Part shown: piece after piece, positions 47,019-57,400 of the stretch
Numbering within the stretch: the first letter of the stretch is position 1
How the letters are laid out: every line of letters starts with the position of its first letter
Origin: Alcaligenes faecalis
GTDB lineage: Bacteria; Pseudomonadota; Gammaproteobacteria; Burkholderiales; Burkholderiaceae_B
Direction of reading: 5' to 3'
Length of the DNA: 64,000 bases
Assembly: GCF_041521385.1 (NCBI RefSeq)
Contig: NZ_CP168006.1
Span: 1,676,979 to 1,740,978 of the forward strand
The notes under the pieces: generated by a model
Told to the model about the DNA's origin: nothing
Database searches by the model: none
The model's input: the letters and a program-made list of their open reading frames with translations, nothing else
Position numbers and translations under genes: made by a program

Positions 47019-47885
47019 TTGAGCTCGCAAGACCTGAGTACCCTGATCAGCCGGGCCGAGCGGGTTCTCGCTCAACTGGAAGCCTGGCTCCCCCCTGCTC
47101 CGCCCCCCATCAACTGGGATTGCGTGGCTTTTCGCTGGCGCACCAATGGTACGCGTGGCTGGTTGGAAGGTGTCCAGCACGTAGCCACTATCCACACCGA
47201 CGACCTGCACCACATCGAGCGCCAAAAAAATATTATTGAGCGCAACACCCGCCATTTCCTGGCAGGCAAACCGGCCAATAACGTCTTGATGACCGGTGCT
47301 CGCGGTACCGGCAAAAGCTCGCTGGTCAAAGCCATGCTGGCCAAATTTGCCGACCAGGGCCTGCGCCTGATTGAAGTAGACAAATCCGATCTGGGCGATC
47401 TGGGTTACATCATTGACCTGATCAGCACCCGCCCCGAGCACTTCATCATCTTCAGCGACGACCTATCCTTTGAAGAAGGCGAAGCCGGTTACAAGGCGCT
47501 CAAATCCGTGCTGGACGGCTCACTGGCCTCCCCTGGCGACAATGTACTGATCTACGCTACGTCCAACCGACGTCACCTGATGCCCGAGTACATGAAAGAG
47601 AACCTGAGTACCTCCACGTCTGCGGACGGAGAGATCCACCCCGGTGAGGCCGTTGAAGAAAAGGTATCCCTGTCCGAACGCTTTGGACTATGGTTGTCGT
47701 TTTATCCCTTTAAACAAGACGACTACCTGGACATTGTGTATTACTGGCTGGGCGCATTGGGTTGCCCTGCAGAACACATTGAACGCTCACGTATGGAAGC
47801 CCTGCAATGGGCTCTGGAGCGTGGCTCGCGCTCTGGCCGGGTAGCACGTCAATTTGCTAGAGACTGGACCGCTAGACATGTCTAA
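47019..47885 (+). CDS. DUF815-family P-loop ATPase
   Basis: This 288-residue ATPase has Walker A GARGTGKSS (near 94) and a Walker-B-like FIIFSDDLSFE (near 145), then IYATSNRRHLMPEY (sensor-like) and a helical C-terminus. The family is conserved in Betaproteobacteria without a firm function. Translation starts at TTG 47019, seven bases after GGAG. It overlaps the next gene by eight bases and leads a three-gene overlapping operon. Confidence 0.88.
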   Translation: MSSQDLSTLISRAERVLAQLEAWLPPAPPPINWDCVAFRWRTNGTRGWLEGVQHVATIHTDDLHHIERQKNIIERNTRHFLAGKPANNVLMTGARGTGKSSLVKAMLAKFADQGLRLIEVDKSDLGDLGYIIDLISTRPEHFIIFSDDLSFEEGEAGYKALKSVLDGSLASPGDNVLIYATSNRRHLMPEYMKENLSTSTSADGEIHPGEAVEEKVSLSERFGLWLSFYPFKQDDYLDIVYYWLGALGCPAEHIERSRMEALQWALERGSRSGRVARQFARDWTARHV

Positions 47886-48879
47886 ACCCACGTTGGAAGT
47901 GGCCGTTGGCGTTTTACTGAACCAACACGGCCAAGTGCTACTGGGAAAACGCCCAGCCGATAAACCCTGGCCAGGCTGGTGGGAACTGCCAGGTGGCAAG
48001 ATTGAAGCCGGCGAGAGCGTCATACAGGCGTTGGTACGGGAACTTCGTGAAGAGCTCGGCATTGAAACGACCTACGCGCACCCCTGGGTCACCTACACAC
48101 ACGAATACCCCAAGAACTTCGTCAAACTCTCTTTTTGCCTGGTGCGGGAATGGAAAGGCACCCCTCAGTGCCTGGAAGGCCAGGAGCTTGCCTGGGTCAA
48201 CCCTAAAGGTCCTTTGGAAGTCGGCCCTGTACTGCCGGCTACCGAACCGCCACTGAAATGGCTGCAACTGCCCGAACGCTACCTGATTAGCAATATCGAC
48301 GAGCCAGCACGCTTACCCGCCTATCTGGAACAACTGGAACAAGCCCTGCAACAAGGCCCGGCCCTGGTCCAGTTTCGTGAACCCGCCTGGGCTGCCCGAC
48401 CCGATGCCGAGTTTCATTTGCACCAAGCATTCCTGCAGGTTGTGAACCTGTGCCAACGTTACCAAGCGCGCTGCCTGGTCAACAGCCTGCACCCCGAAAG
48501 CTGGTGGGACCACGCCGATGGCGTGCACTTACGCGCCAGCGACGCCCAAGCCCTGTCTGCGAAATGCCACGACACCCTGGCAACATTTCCCGCAATCAGC
48601 AAGGGCCTGATCGGCATGTCCACGCACAATGAAAGTGATATTGAAATAGCCCGCAAAATTCAGGCAGACTTTCTGGTTCTGGGCCATGTTCTGGAAACCA
48701 CCTCTCATCCCGGCGATCCCGGCATGGGCTGGACTCGTTTTGCCAGCCTGGCCGAACAAGCAGGCCTGCCTGTATTTGCAATCGGCGGACAATCGGCCAA
48801 CACCCTGGCGGAAGCCCGCAATCACGGTGCACATGGCATTGCCGGTATACGCCACATGCTGGACAAGGCCCCGGCATGA
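47878..48879 (+). CDS. Fused Nudix hydrolase and thiamine-phosphate-synthase-like protein
   Basis: This 333-residue two-domain protein has an N-terminal MutT-type Nudix domain (~5-130) with the box GGKIEAGES...RELREELGI and MutT-like RPADKPWPGWWELPGGK. A C-terminal ThiE-like TIM-barrel follows (~150-330: ALVQFREP, VHLRASDAQAL, GMSTHNESDIEIA, DFLVLGHVLETTSHPG, PVFAIGGQ). The fusion is widespread in Proteobacteria as a mutagenesis-preventing 8-oxo-dGTPase; the role of the ThiE-like part is uncertain. Start 47878 overlaps the DUF815 stop; the gene overlaps the next one by four bases (ATGA). Confidence 0.9.
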   Translation: MSKPTLEVAVGVLLNQHGQVLLGKRPADKPWPGWWELPGGKIEAGESVIQALVRELREELGIETTYAHPWVTYTHEYPKNFVKLSFCLVREWKGTPQCLEGQELAWVNPKGPLEVGPVLPATEPPLKWLQLPERYLISNIDEPARLPAYLEQLEQALQQGPALVQFREPAWAARPDAEFHLHQAFLQVVNLCQRYQARCLVNSLHPESWWDHADGVHLRASDAQALSAKCHDTLATFPAISKGLIGMSTHNESDIEIARKIQADFLVLGHVLETTSHPGDPGMGWTRFASLAEQAGLPVFAIGGQSANTLAEARNHGAHGIAGIRHMLDKAPA

Positions 48880-49601
48880 TGCCGCAGGTCTCTATTTCGG
48901 AACACGAAGGCGTACGCTACCTGCACCTGGGCTCGGCCTGGGTGCAGGGCGCCATGCGCCTGGAGGCTCCCGATCAACTGGAGCTGCATTACATCCGTCA
49001 AATGATGATCTGGACTTTATTCCAGACCAGTCCACGCCGTATTGCTCAGCTTGGTCTAGGCGCAGGCAGCCTGACACGGTTTTGCTACCAGCACTTCCCC
49101 AAAACGCGTATTGACGCAGTGGAAATCAACCCGGAAGTGGTGCAAGCCAGCCGCCTGCTCTTTAATCTGCCACCCGACGACGAACGACTGAATGTACACA
49201 CGGTAGACGCACTGGACTATCTGGACGCGGTATATGGCGAGCTGGATGTGCTGCAAATCGATGTGTATTCCGACCAAGCCGAGCACCCGGCACTGGAAAG
49301 CGAAACCTTTTACCAAGCCTGTCGCAAAGCTCTGGGGCCGCAAGGACTATTGACGGTGAATTTACTGGGCTCGGAGCTGGTACATGCGCGTAATCTACAT
49401 GCGCTGCAAGAGAGCTTTCCTGCCGTGGTCTGGCTACCCGAAACCCATGACGGGAATCTGGTTGCCCTGGCTTTTATGGACCCACCACAAATTGATTTTG
49501 ATGATTTGTACCAGCGTGCTGAAGAGATCCACGCCCTCTTGGGCTTGGGCGACGGCAAGGAATGGGTTGACGGGCTGTATGCCTGGATGGACCAGGACTG
49601 A
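48876..49601 (+). CDS. Spermidine-synthase-like methyltransferase-fold protein
   Basis: This 241-residue protein is of the spermine/spermidine synthase family. The SAM-fold motif I reads IAQLGLGAGSLTRF (near 57-70), with the acidic ribose-binding AVEINPEVV and LDVLQIDVYSD. The polyamine-type N-terminal beta domain is shortened. The substrate is not certain; this group is often annotated only as spermidine synthase-like. It closes the DUF815-Nudix-SpeE-like operon. Confidence 0.83.
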   Translation: MMPQVSISEHEGVRYLHLGSAWVQGAMRLEAPDQLELHYIRQMMIWTLFQTSPRRIAQLGLGAGSLTRFCYQHFPKTRIDAVEINPEVVQASRLLFNLPPDDERLNVHTVDALDYLDAVYGELDVLQIDVYSDQAEHPALESETFYQACRKALGPQGLLTVNLLGSELVHARNLHALQESFPAVVWLPETHDGNLVALAFMDPPQIDFDDLYQRAEEIHALLGLGDGKEWVDGLYAWMDQD

Positions 49602-49815
49602 GGCGGTTTCCGCGCAATATCAAGCAATGAATGAGCCGCTGTTGAACTACAAGCAAGCAAACTGCAGCCCCAATCTTGGGAGGTAGTCCAATCTTTGCTT
49701 GGTCCATACGGGGCAAACCGGACGTGGCTGCTCCGGTCCAGCCCCAGGCCGGAGAGCATGGTGAAACTACCAAACCAAGCGCCAAGGAGCCTAGCCAACG
49801 CCAAACCAAACTTAA

Positions 49816-49885
49816 ATCAGATCAGATCAATTCAGGTCAGGTCAGGTCAGGTCAGGTCAGGTCAGGTCAGGTTAGTGTAGGTCAG
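49816..49885. repeat. Pentanucleotide tandem array (GTCAG)n
   Basis: Fourteen consecutive 5-bp units are seen: ATCAG, ATCAG, ATCAA, TTCAG, seven perfect GTCAG (49836-49870), GTTAG, TGTAG and GTCAG. The core is perfect and the edges are degenerate, as expected of slippage growth. It lies just before the stop of the outer-membrane factor gene, in a 291-bp gap between convergent genes that otherwise shows nothing. Confidence 0.9.
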
Positions 49886-49892
49886 GCCGAAC

Positions 49893-51368
49893 CTATTCTG
49901 CTTTAGCGGATGGATCAGCTTCTAGCGCTTTAGTCTCTTCGGGATTCAGGCCGGTCGCCACATCCCAGCCGCCTCCTAAAGCCACCATCAGCTTGACCGC
50001 CGCCCGCAAGCGTTGAGACTCCAAATCCAAAGCCTGCCGCTCGGCCGACAGGGCCGTGGCCTGGGTTTGCGCCAGACTCAGGAAATCCACCAGACCGGCA
50101 TCAAACTGGTTACGCGTCAGCCGCAGGGACTCACGTGCCGCCGCCAGAGAACGCGCCTGACTGGCTTGCTCCAGCTCCAGACCATTGCGTTCAGACAAGG
50201 CATCTTCCACTTCTTTCAACGCATCCAGAACAGTCTGGCGGTAAGCCGCCAATTGTTCGTCATAGCTGGCCTCGGCCTGTTCAACTTGTGCACGGCGCGC
50301 TCCAAAATCCAGCAAGGTCAGGGCGAAGGCAGGCCCCAGGGACCAAACACGCGCGGGTGCCGTCAGCCATTCACTTAAATCACTGCTGCTGAACCCACCA
50401 CTGGCTTTCAGGTTCAAGCTGGGAAACCACGCGGCTTTGGCTACACCGATCTGGGCGTTGGCCTGCGCCATACGGCGTTCAGCGCGAGCCACATCAGGGC
50501 GACGCTCCAGCAAGCTGGATGGCAGGCCCACCGGAATATCCGGGGCGACAGGCCAAGGCGCATGCGGCACCACCTCGAACTGGGACGGCGCACGGCCCAC
50601 CAACACCGCCATGGCATGCTGGTAGGTGGCCTTTTCACGATTCAAGGCCAGACGCTGAGTACGTGCGTTTTCAAGCTGGCTTAAGGCCGCCGCTACGTCT
50701 CCCGGGGCCGAAAAACCTGCATCCAGGCGATTCTGATTGATTTGCAAGGACCGCTCGTACGCGGCCACGGTTTCATCCAGCACGCGCTCGCTGGATTCCA
50801 CACTGCGGTACTGCAAATAGGTTTGGGCCAATTGAGATTGCAGGCTCAAGCGCGTGGCGGCCATATCGGCAGCACTGGCTTGCAGACCCGCATCACCCGC
50901 TTCTACCTGACGGCGAATTCGCCCCCATAAGTCCACTTCCCAATTTACCGTAATGCTGGCATCGTAAGCACTGCTGCTTTGGCTGGTATCACCCGACCCA
51001 CTGCCCCGCCGCGTCGTACTGGCCGAGCTGCCCACTTGCGGAAACTGAGTCGAGCGCGTGTTGGACAAGGTAGCTTGCGCCTGCCGGACGCGTGCCTGTG
51101 CTTGCTGCAAAGTGAAATTCTGTTCGTTCAGGCTTTGCATCAAGGTATTGAGCACGCCATCATTGAAGCTTTCCCACCAAGGGCCGCGATCCTTCAAATC
51201 AGCCGGTTCGGCCTGTTTCCAGGCCGTGGAACGCACCTCTTCCCGGAAGTGCTCCCCCACCGGCGCTTCGGGCCGCTGATAATCAGGGCCAACAGCACAT
51301 GCGGACAGGAGCAGCACCATCCCGGCCAGTGCGAAGCGCGGGAAAATCATGGCGTTAGAAGTAGGCAT
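49893..51368 (-). CDS. opmB: RND efflux outer-membrane factor (OpmB/NodT type)
   Basis: This 491-residue outer-membrane lipoprotein has a lipobox (LLLSAC, near 24) followed by AVGPDYQRPEAP, the standard NodT/OprM opening. Two OEP repeats of coiled-coil and beta segments follow (TLQQARARVRQAQATLSNTR-like, then LDFGARRAQVEQAEASYDEQ in part). It forms the exit duct for the MdtB/C-like pump encoded upstream. It begins 6 bp after the second RND gene, so all four genes form one operon. Confidence 0.92.
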   Translation of the reverse strand: MPTSNAMIFPRFALAGMVLLLSACAVGPDYQRPEAPVGEHFREEVRSTAWKQAEPADLKDRGPWWESFNDGVLNTLMQSLNEQNFTLQQAQARVRQAQATLSNTRSTQFPQVGSSASTTRRGSGSGDTSQSSSAYDASITVNWEVDLWGRIRRQVEAGDAGLQASAADMAATRLSLQSQLAQTYLQYRSVESSERVLDETVAAYERSLQINQNRLDAGFSAPGDVAAALSQLENARTQRLALNREKATYQHAMAVLVGRAPSQFEVVPHAPWPVAPDIPVGLPSSLLERRPDVARAERRMAQANAQIGVAKAAWFPSLNLKASGGFSSSDLSEWLTAPARVWSLGPAFALTLLDFGARRAQVEQAEASYDEQLAAYRQTVLDALKEVEDALSERNGLELEQASQARSLAAARESLRLTRNQFDAGLVDFLSLAQTQATALSAERQALDLESQRLRAAVKLMVALGGGWDVATGLNPEETKALEADPSAKAE

Positions 51369-51374
51369 ATCAGC

Positions 51375-54300
51375 TTATATAGTCAAAGTTGTCTGGTTCT
51401 TGCGGCGCATGAAGCGATGGCGCAAACGATCCAGATAAAGATAAACCACCGGTGTGGTGTACAGCGTCAAGATTTGACTGAGCACCAAACCGCCCACAAT
51501 GGTGACCCCCAGCGGCTGGCGCATTTCCACGCCCGGCCCGGAAGCCAGAATCAAGGGAACAGCACCAAAAATAGCGGACAAGGTCGTCATCATGATGGGA
51601 CGAAAGCGCACCAGGCAGGCTTCATAAATGGCCTCACGCGAGTCCATGCCACGCTCACGCTCCATTTGCAAGGCGTAGTCCACCATCATGATGGCGTTTT
51701 TCTTGACAATACCAATCAACAAGAACACGCCGATCATGGCAATCAGGTTGAACTCGCCACTGGTCATCATCAAGGCCAGCAGAGCCCCAATCCCAGCCGA
51801 TGGCAAGGTGGACAGAATGGTAAGCGGGTGCATATAACTCTCGTACAACATTCCCAAGACAATATACAAAGCCACCAAAGCAGCCAGAAACATCAAGGGT
51901 TGCTTGGCCAGGGCATCGAGCATCTGAGCCGTATTACCTTCAAAGCCGGCCTGAATCTCGCGGGTAGGCAACTGAATCCGGGCCATGGCCTGCTCAATGG
52001 CCTCTGTAGCCTGACTGAGGGTGACGCCTTCAGCCAGACCAAAAGACACCGACTCGGCTACCAGCAAACCCATATGGTTAATACTGCGCGGCGCGGTGCC
52101 CGTCGTAAAGCGCGTAAAAGCGGACAAAGGCACGCGCGTGCCGTCTTTGGCAACGACCTCGATCTCCTTCAAGGACTCCAGATCCTGGGCAAAACGCGGC
52201 TCCACCTCCATGACCACGTGATACTGGTTCAAACGTCCAAAAATTGTCGAAACCTGACGCTGAGAAAAAGAATTGTTCAAGGTCCCCGCCACCATGGACA
52301 TATCAATGCCCAGGCGCGTGGCCATATCCCGATCAATTTCCAGTTGAACCAGGCCCGCCTTGTCATCTGTGCCTGTGTCCACGTCCACCAGCTCAGGCAA
52401 TTCGGCCATGGCCTGCTGAACCTTGGGCAACCAGGTTTTCAGCAGCTCCAGATCACTACCCAGCAAGGAATAGTCATAGGAGCCACTACGCCCGCCGCCC
52501 CCGCTGCCAACTGGAATATCTTGCTGCGGCACCATGAACATGCGCGCACCCGGCGTGGTGGATAAAGGATCACGCAGGCGATTCACAATATCCGTTGTGC
52601 TGGCTTTGCGCTCATCCATGGGCTTGAGTTCAACCAGAATGAAGGACGAAGTGCTACCGCTGTGGCCACCGGCAAATACCGCCACCGAACGGATGTCCGG
52701 GTCCTGGTTCAAGATGGAACGGAAGTACTCCAGCTTAGGCTCCATAGATTGGAACGAAGTGCCCCTATCAACCCGGAAAAAACCCATCAACTGCCCGGTA
52801 TCCTGCTGCGGAAACAGCCCCTTGGGCACCACCGCATACAGGTACACATTCAGCCCTATCGTGGCAAACAAGGAGAACAACATCAGGCGATGATGCTTGA
52901 GCGCCCAATTCAAAGAGCGACGATAAGCACGCCAGCTAACGCTGCCTATCCAGCCCAGCATGCGGCTGACAGGGTTGGCAGACTCGTGCTCCTGCGGCCC
53001 TGGTCGCAGCAATCGGGCGGACATCATGGGAGTGAGCATCAAGGAGATCACCAGGGACACCAACACAGCCGTACACAAGGTGACCGCAAACTCCATGAAC
53101 AGGCGCCCGGCCAGCCCCCCGATCAACCACAAGGGAATAAATACCGCCACCAGCGACAAGCTCATGGCCGTGACGGTGAAACCCACCTCACGCGTCCCGC
53201 GCAAAGCCGCCCGCATCGGGGATAGGCCTTTTTCCAGATGGCGCATGATACTTTCCAGCACCACAATGGCGTCATCCACCACAAACCCGGTGGCCACAAT
53301 CAAGGCCATCAAGGAAATGGTGTTCAGCGTAAAGCCGAACAAATGCATGAAAGCAAAAGTGCTGATCAAGGAAGCGGGCACCGCAATGGCCGGAATCAAG
53401 GCAGCACGCCAATTTCGCAGAAACAGCAAGACCACCAGCACCACCAGGGCCACCGCAATAATCAGGGTCAGTTGAGCCTCTTCCAGCGTGGCCCGAATAC
53501 TGGGGGTGCGATCCTGTGCTACCGTCAATTGCGCCTGGCTAGGCAGCATTTCCTCGATACTGGTCAAGCGTTCACGGATAGTATTGACGGTCTCAATAAT
53601 GTTGGCCCCCGCCTGACGACGCACAATCAGCAGGACTGCTTCCTGGTTATTCCAATACCCCAGACTGTGAATGTTCTCAACGGAGTCCTCGACCTTGGCG
53701 ACATCACTTAAACGGATCACCTGCCCGTCCTGATTCTTCAGAACCAGTGGCTCAAAAAAACGGGCCTGGTTATATTGCTTGCCCGAATTGATCTGCCACT
53801 GGCCCTGCTCGCCTTCCAGATAGCCGTTGGGACGCAAACTGTTGGCGTTATTGATCACCGAGCGCACATCATCGAGCGCAATACCAGCCGAGGCCAAAGC
53901 CTTAGGGTTCAGCCCCACCCGTACCGCAGGCAAAGAGCCACCGCCCACGTCTACTGAACCCACCCCCGGAATCTGAGCCAGTTTTTGCTGAACAATGCCA
54001 CTGGCCATATCAAATAGCTGCGCCTTGTTGGCCGTTTGCGAAGTCAGCGCCAGCACCATGATGGGCATGGACGAAGGGTTGACCTTCTCGTAGGTAGGCA
54101 CACTGGACATGCCCGACGGCAACATCGGGCGAGCCTGATTGATAGCAGCCTGCACATCACGCGCAGCCCCTTCAATATCCCGGTCCAGGTCGAACACCAA
54201 TACGATCTGAGTGGAACCCTCGCTACTGCGAGAGCTCATCTCAGAGACACCGGCAATAGAACCGAGAGCCTGCTCCAGCGGGGTCGCCACACTGGAAGCC

Positions 54301-54479
54301 ATGGTTTCCGGGCTGGCACCGGGCAAATTTGCCGAGACCGCAATCACCGGGAAATCCATTTCCGGCAACGATGACACCGGCAATAAACGCAGAGCCAAAG
54401 CCCCCACGAGCACCATGGCCAGCGCCAGCAGACTGGAGCCCACTGGCCGGAAGATAAACAGCCCTAGCAAACGCTTCAT
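51375..54479 (-). CDS. muxC: RND efflux transporter, MdtC/MuxC-like subunit
   Basis: This 1034-residue inner-membrane pump has twelve membrane helices and two large periplasmic loops. GFVVDDAIVVLES carries the Asp-Asp proton relay in helix 4. RND motifs such as FRPIMMTTLSAIFGAVPL and GVEMRQPLGVTIVGGL are present. It shows MdtC/MuxC features and would pair with the upstream RND gene in a heteromultimer. It overlaps that gene by four bases (ATGA). Confidence 0.92.
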   Translation of the reverse strand: MKRLLGLFIFRPVGSSLLALAMVLVGALALRLLPVSSLPEMDFPVIAVSANLPGASPETMASSVATPLEQALGSIAGVSEMSSRSSEGSTQIVLVFDLDRDIEGAARDVQAAINQARPMLPSGMSSVPTYEKVNPSSMPIMVLALTSQTANKAQLFDMASGIVQQKLAQIPGVGSVDVGGGSLPAVRVGLNPKALASAGIALDDVRSVINNANSLRPNGYLEGEQGQWQINSGKQYNQARFFEPLVLKNQDGQVIRLSDVAKVEDSVENIHSLGYWNNQEAVLLIVRRQAGANIIETVNTIRERLTSIEEMLPSQAQLTVAQDRTPSIRATLEEAQLTLIIAVALVVLVVLLFLRNWRAALIPAIAVPASLISTFAFMHLFGFTLNTISLMALIVATGFVVDDAIVVLESIMRHLEKGLSPMRAALRGTREVGFTVTAMSLSLVAVFIPLWLIGGLAGRLFMEFAVTLCTAVLVSLVISLMLTPMMSARLLRPGPQEHESANPVSRMLGWIGSVSWRAYRRSLNWALKHHRLMLFSLFATIGLNVYLYAVVPKGLFPQQDTGQLMGFFRVDRGTSFQSMEPKLEYFRSILNQDPDIRSVAVFAGGHSGSTSSFILVELKPMDERKASTTDIVNRLRDPLSTTPGARMFMVPQQDIPVGSGGGGRSGSYDYSLLGSDLELLKTWLPKVQQAMAELPELVDVDTGTDDKAGLVQLEIDRDMATRLGIDMSMVAGTLNNSFSQRQVSTIFGRLNQYHVVMEVEPRFAQDLESLKEIEVVAKDGTRVPLSAFTRFTTGTAPRSINHMGLLVAESVSFGLAEGVTLSQATEAIEQAMARIQLPTREIQAGFEGNTAQMLDALAKQPLMFLAALVALYIVLGMLYESYMHPLTILSTLPSAGIGALLALMMTSGEFNLIAMIGVFLLIGIVKKNAIMMVDYALQMERERGMDSREAIYEACLVRFRPIMMTTLSAIFGAVPLILASGPGVEMRQPLGVTIVGGLVLSQILTLYTTPVVYLYLDRLRHRFMRRKNQTTLTI

Positions 54480-57400
54480 GACGACTCGCGTACCGACTGA
54501 GCACCACGGCGGGTAAAGCGGTCAAAGAACAGGTAGATAACGGGGGTCGTAAACAAGGTCAACACCTGGCTGGCCAGCAATCCCCCCACCATCACCAATC
54601 CCAAAGGTTGGCGCAGCTCGGCACCAGAGCCGGTCGCCAGCATCAGTGGAATGGCACTGAACAAGGCCGCCAGGGTAGTCATCAGGATGGGGCGGAAACG
54701 CAGCAAGGCAGCTTGGTGAATGGCCTCTTGCGGTTTCATGCCCTGTTCACGCTGCGCCTCCAGCGCGAAGTCGATCATCATGATGGCGTTCTTTTTCACG
54801 ATACCAATCAACAGAATGATCCCGATCACCCCTACCATGTCCAGATCCCGTCCGGCCAACAGCAAGGCCAGCAGCGCCCCAATCGCCGCAGAGGGCAAGG
54901 TCGACAAAATAGTGATCGGGTGGATATAGCTTTCGTACAACACGCCCAGCACGATGTACATGGTCAGCACGGCAGCCAGCATCAGCCACAGTGTGCTGGA
55001 CAAGGACGCGTGAAACGCCTTGGCGGCACCCAGATAGCGGGTATCAATCGAGGTGGGCATGCCGATCTGGTCGGGCACGGTTTCAATGGCTTCAATGGCA
55101 TCAGACAAGGAATAACCATCGGCCAGATCAAAGGACACGTTCACGGACGGAAACTGCCCTAAACGCTCCACCGACAGCGTGGTTGGCACCTGCTGAATAC
55201 GCGCCAGGGAGGTAATCGGCACAGGTATGCCTGCTGCCGTCATCACATGGATGTTCTCCAGATCCTGCGGACCTTGGCGATATTGATCCTTGACTTCCAG
55301 CACAACGCGGTATTGGGCAGACTGCGTATAAATCGTCGAGATCAAACGCTGCCCAAAGGCGTCATACAAGGCATCGTCAATATTGGCTTTGGTCACGCCC
55401 ACACGAGCCGCCGCATCCCGGTCTATATCCAGCAGCACTTGCAAACCATTGTTTTGCAGGCTCATGGACGCTTCTTTAATCTGCGGCAAAGCATTGACAG
55501 CATCCAGCCAGCGCGGCATCCAGGTGGTCAACACCTCTGTTTCCGGGTCAGACAAGGCCATCTGGTACACATTGCGGCTGATCTGGTCGTCCACCGTCAG
55601 TTCCTGAATGGACTGCTGATACACCGACAAATCGGGAATATCCTTCAGGCGCTCATTGAGCCTGTCCATGATCTCGTTGGCACTGGCCCGGCCCGAGCCA
55701 ATGGGCTTCAAGGCAATTTGCAGGCGGCCATTGTTCAAGGTGGCGTTCGTGCCATCCACCCCGATAAAAGAGGTAACGGCCTCTACATCCGGATCTTCCA
55801 GCACAATCGCCACCGCTTGCTGCTGCAAATTCCCCATTGCGCGGAACGACGCGGTTTGCGGTCCTTGGGTAATCGCCTGAATCAGGCCGGTATCCTGTTG
55901 CGGGAAAAAGCCTTTGGGTACGATCACGTACAGCAGGCCCGTCAACACCACTGTGCCCAGAGCCACCCACAAGGTCAGCGTCTGGTGACGCAGCACGACA
56001 ATCAGGCCACGATCGTAAGCCGCAATAATGCGGTCCATCTGATTCCCCAACCAGGTGGTGAAGCGGCCATACTGGCGCTCGTTCTCGGGCTTGAGCATGC
56101 GCGCGCACATCATGGGTGTGAGCGTCAGCGAAATGAACAGAGACAGCAGGATAGCGACGGCCAGGGTAATGGCAAACTCACGGAACAGGCGGCCAATAAC
56201 GTCGCTCATGAAAAGCAGCGGGATCAGCACGGCAATCAGGGAGATGGTCAAGGACAGCAGCGTAAAGCCAATCTGCGCCGCCCCCTTCAAGGCGGCCTGC
56301 AAGGCAGTTTCGCCCTTTTCGATGTAACGGGCGATGTTCTCGATCATGACAATCGCATCATCAACCACAAAACCCGTGGCAACCGTCAAGGCCATCAGGG
56401 TCAGGTTATTAATACTGAAGCCCCACATCAGCATGATGGCAAAGGTAGCGATCAGAGAAATGGGCACAACAACGCTGGGAATCAGCGTGGCGGTCCAAGT
56501 GCGCAGAAACACAAAGGTCACCAGCACCACCAGCACAATGGCCAGCATCATTTCCTTTTGCACATGGTCAACGGAGTCCCGAATGGTCTGGGTCCGGTCC
56601 GTGGCGACTGTCACATCCACGCCTACCGGCAAAGAGCGGCGGATCTCGGGCAACAGGCTCTGAATCTGGTCAACCACATCAATGACATTGGCCCCAGGCT
56701 GCCGTTGAATATTCAGCAAGATCGCGGGCACAGCACCCATCCAGGCAGCCTGACGCACATCCTGAGCGTCCCTCACAACCTTGGCCAGCTCGCCCAGGCG
56801 TACCGCTGCGCCGTCCTTGTAGCTGATAATCAGGTTTTCGTAATCCTGTACTGTTTTCAACTGCTCATTGGCACCGATGCTGGTGGAACGCTGTGGCCCG
56901 TCCAGATTCCCTTTAGGCTGGTTCACGTTGGCTGCGACCACGGCTTGCCGCAAATGATTGAGCGTCAGATTACGCACTGCCAAGGCGTTGGGATCGGCCT
57001 GAATCCGCATGGCCGGCTCCTGACCACCTGCAATGCTGACCAATCCCACACCCGTCACCTGCGAGAGCTTTTGTGCGACCCGTACATCAATCAGGTCTCG
57101 CACCTCGTGCAAGGGCATATTGGGGGAGGTCACCGCCAGGGAAATGACTGGTGTATCAGCCGGATTGACCTTGTTGTAGATAGGCGGAGCGGGCAAATCA
57201 TTGGGCAGCATCGTGGAGGCGGCATTAATCGCCGCCTGCACCTCTTGCTCGGCTACGTCCAAGGGCAAGCCCAAATCGAACTGCAAGGTAATGCGCGATG
57301 CCCCGCCCGAACTGGACGAGATCATCTGCGACAGTCCTGACATACTGCCAAAGCGCCGCTCCAGCGGAGACGTAATCAAGGCCGCCACCACATCCGGGCT

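Noticed and set aside
49816..49885. CRISPR array
   Set aside because: Units are 5 bp and contiguous, with no spacers and no cas genes in the window.
49676..49906. Small plus-strand frame with repeated SGQVR peptide
   Set aside because: The repeats simply reflect the pentamer array; there is no ribosome-binding site, and the frame overlaps the end of the outer-membrane factor gene.
55247..57340. 697-codon plus-strand frame opposite the MdtB-like gene
   Set aside because: It is a codon-bias shadow: composition dominated by His, Gln, Arg and Gly, with no recognisable motif, inside a certain RND gene.
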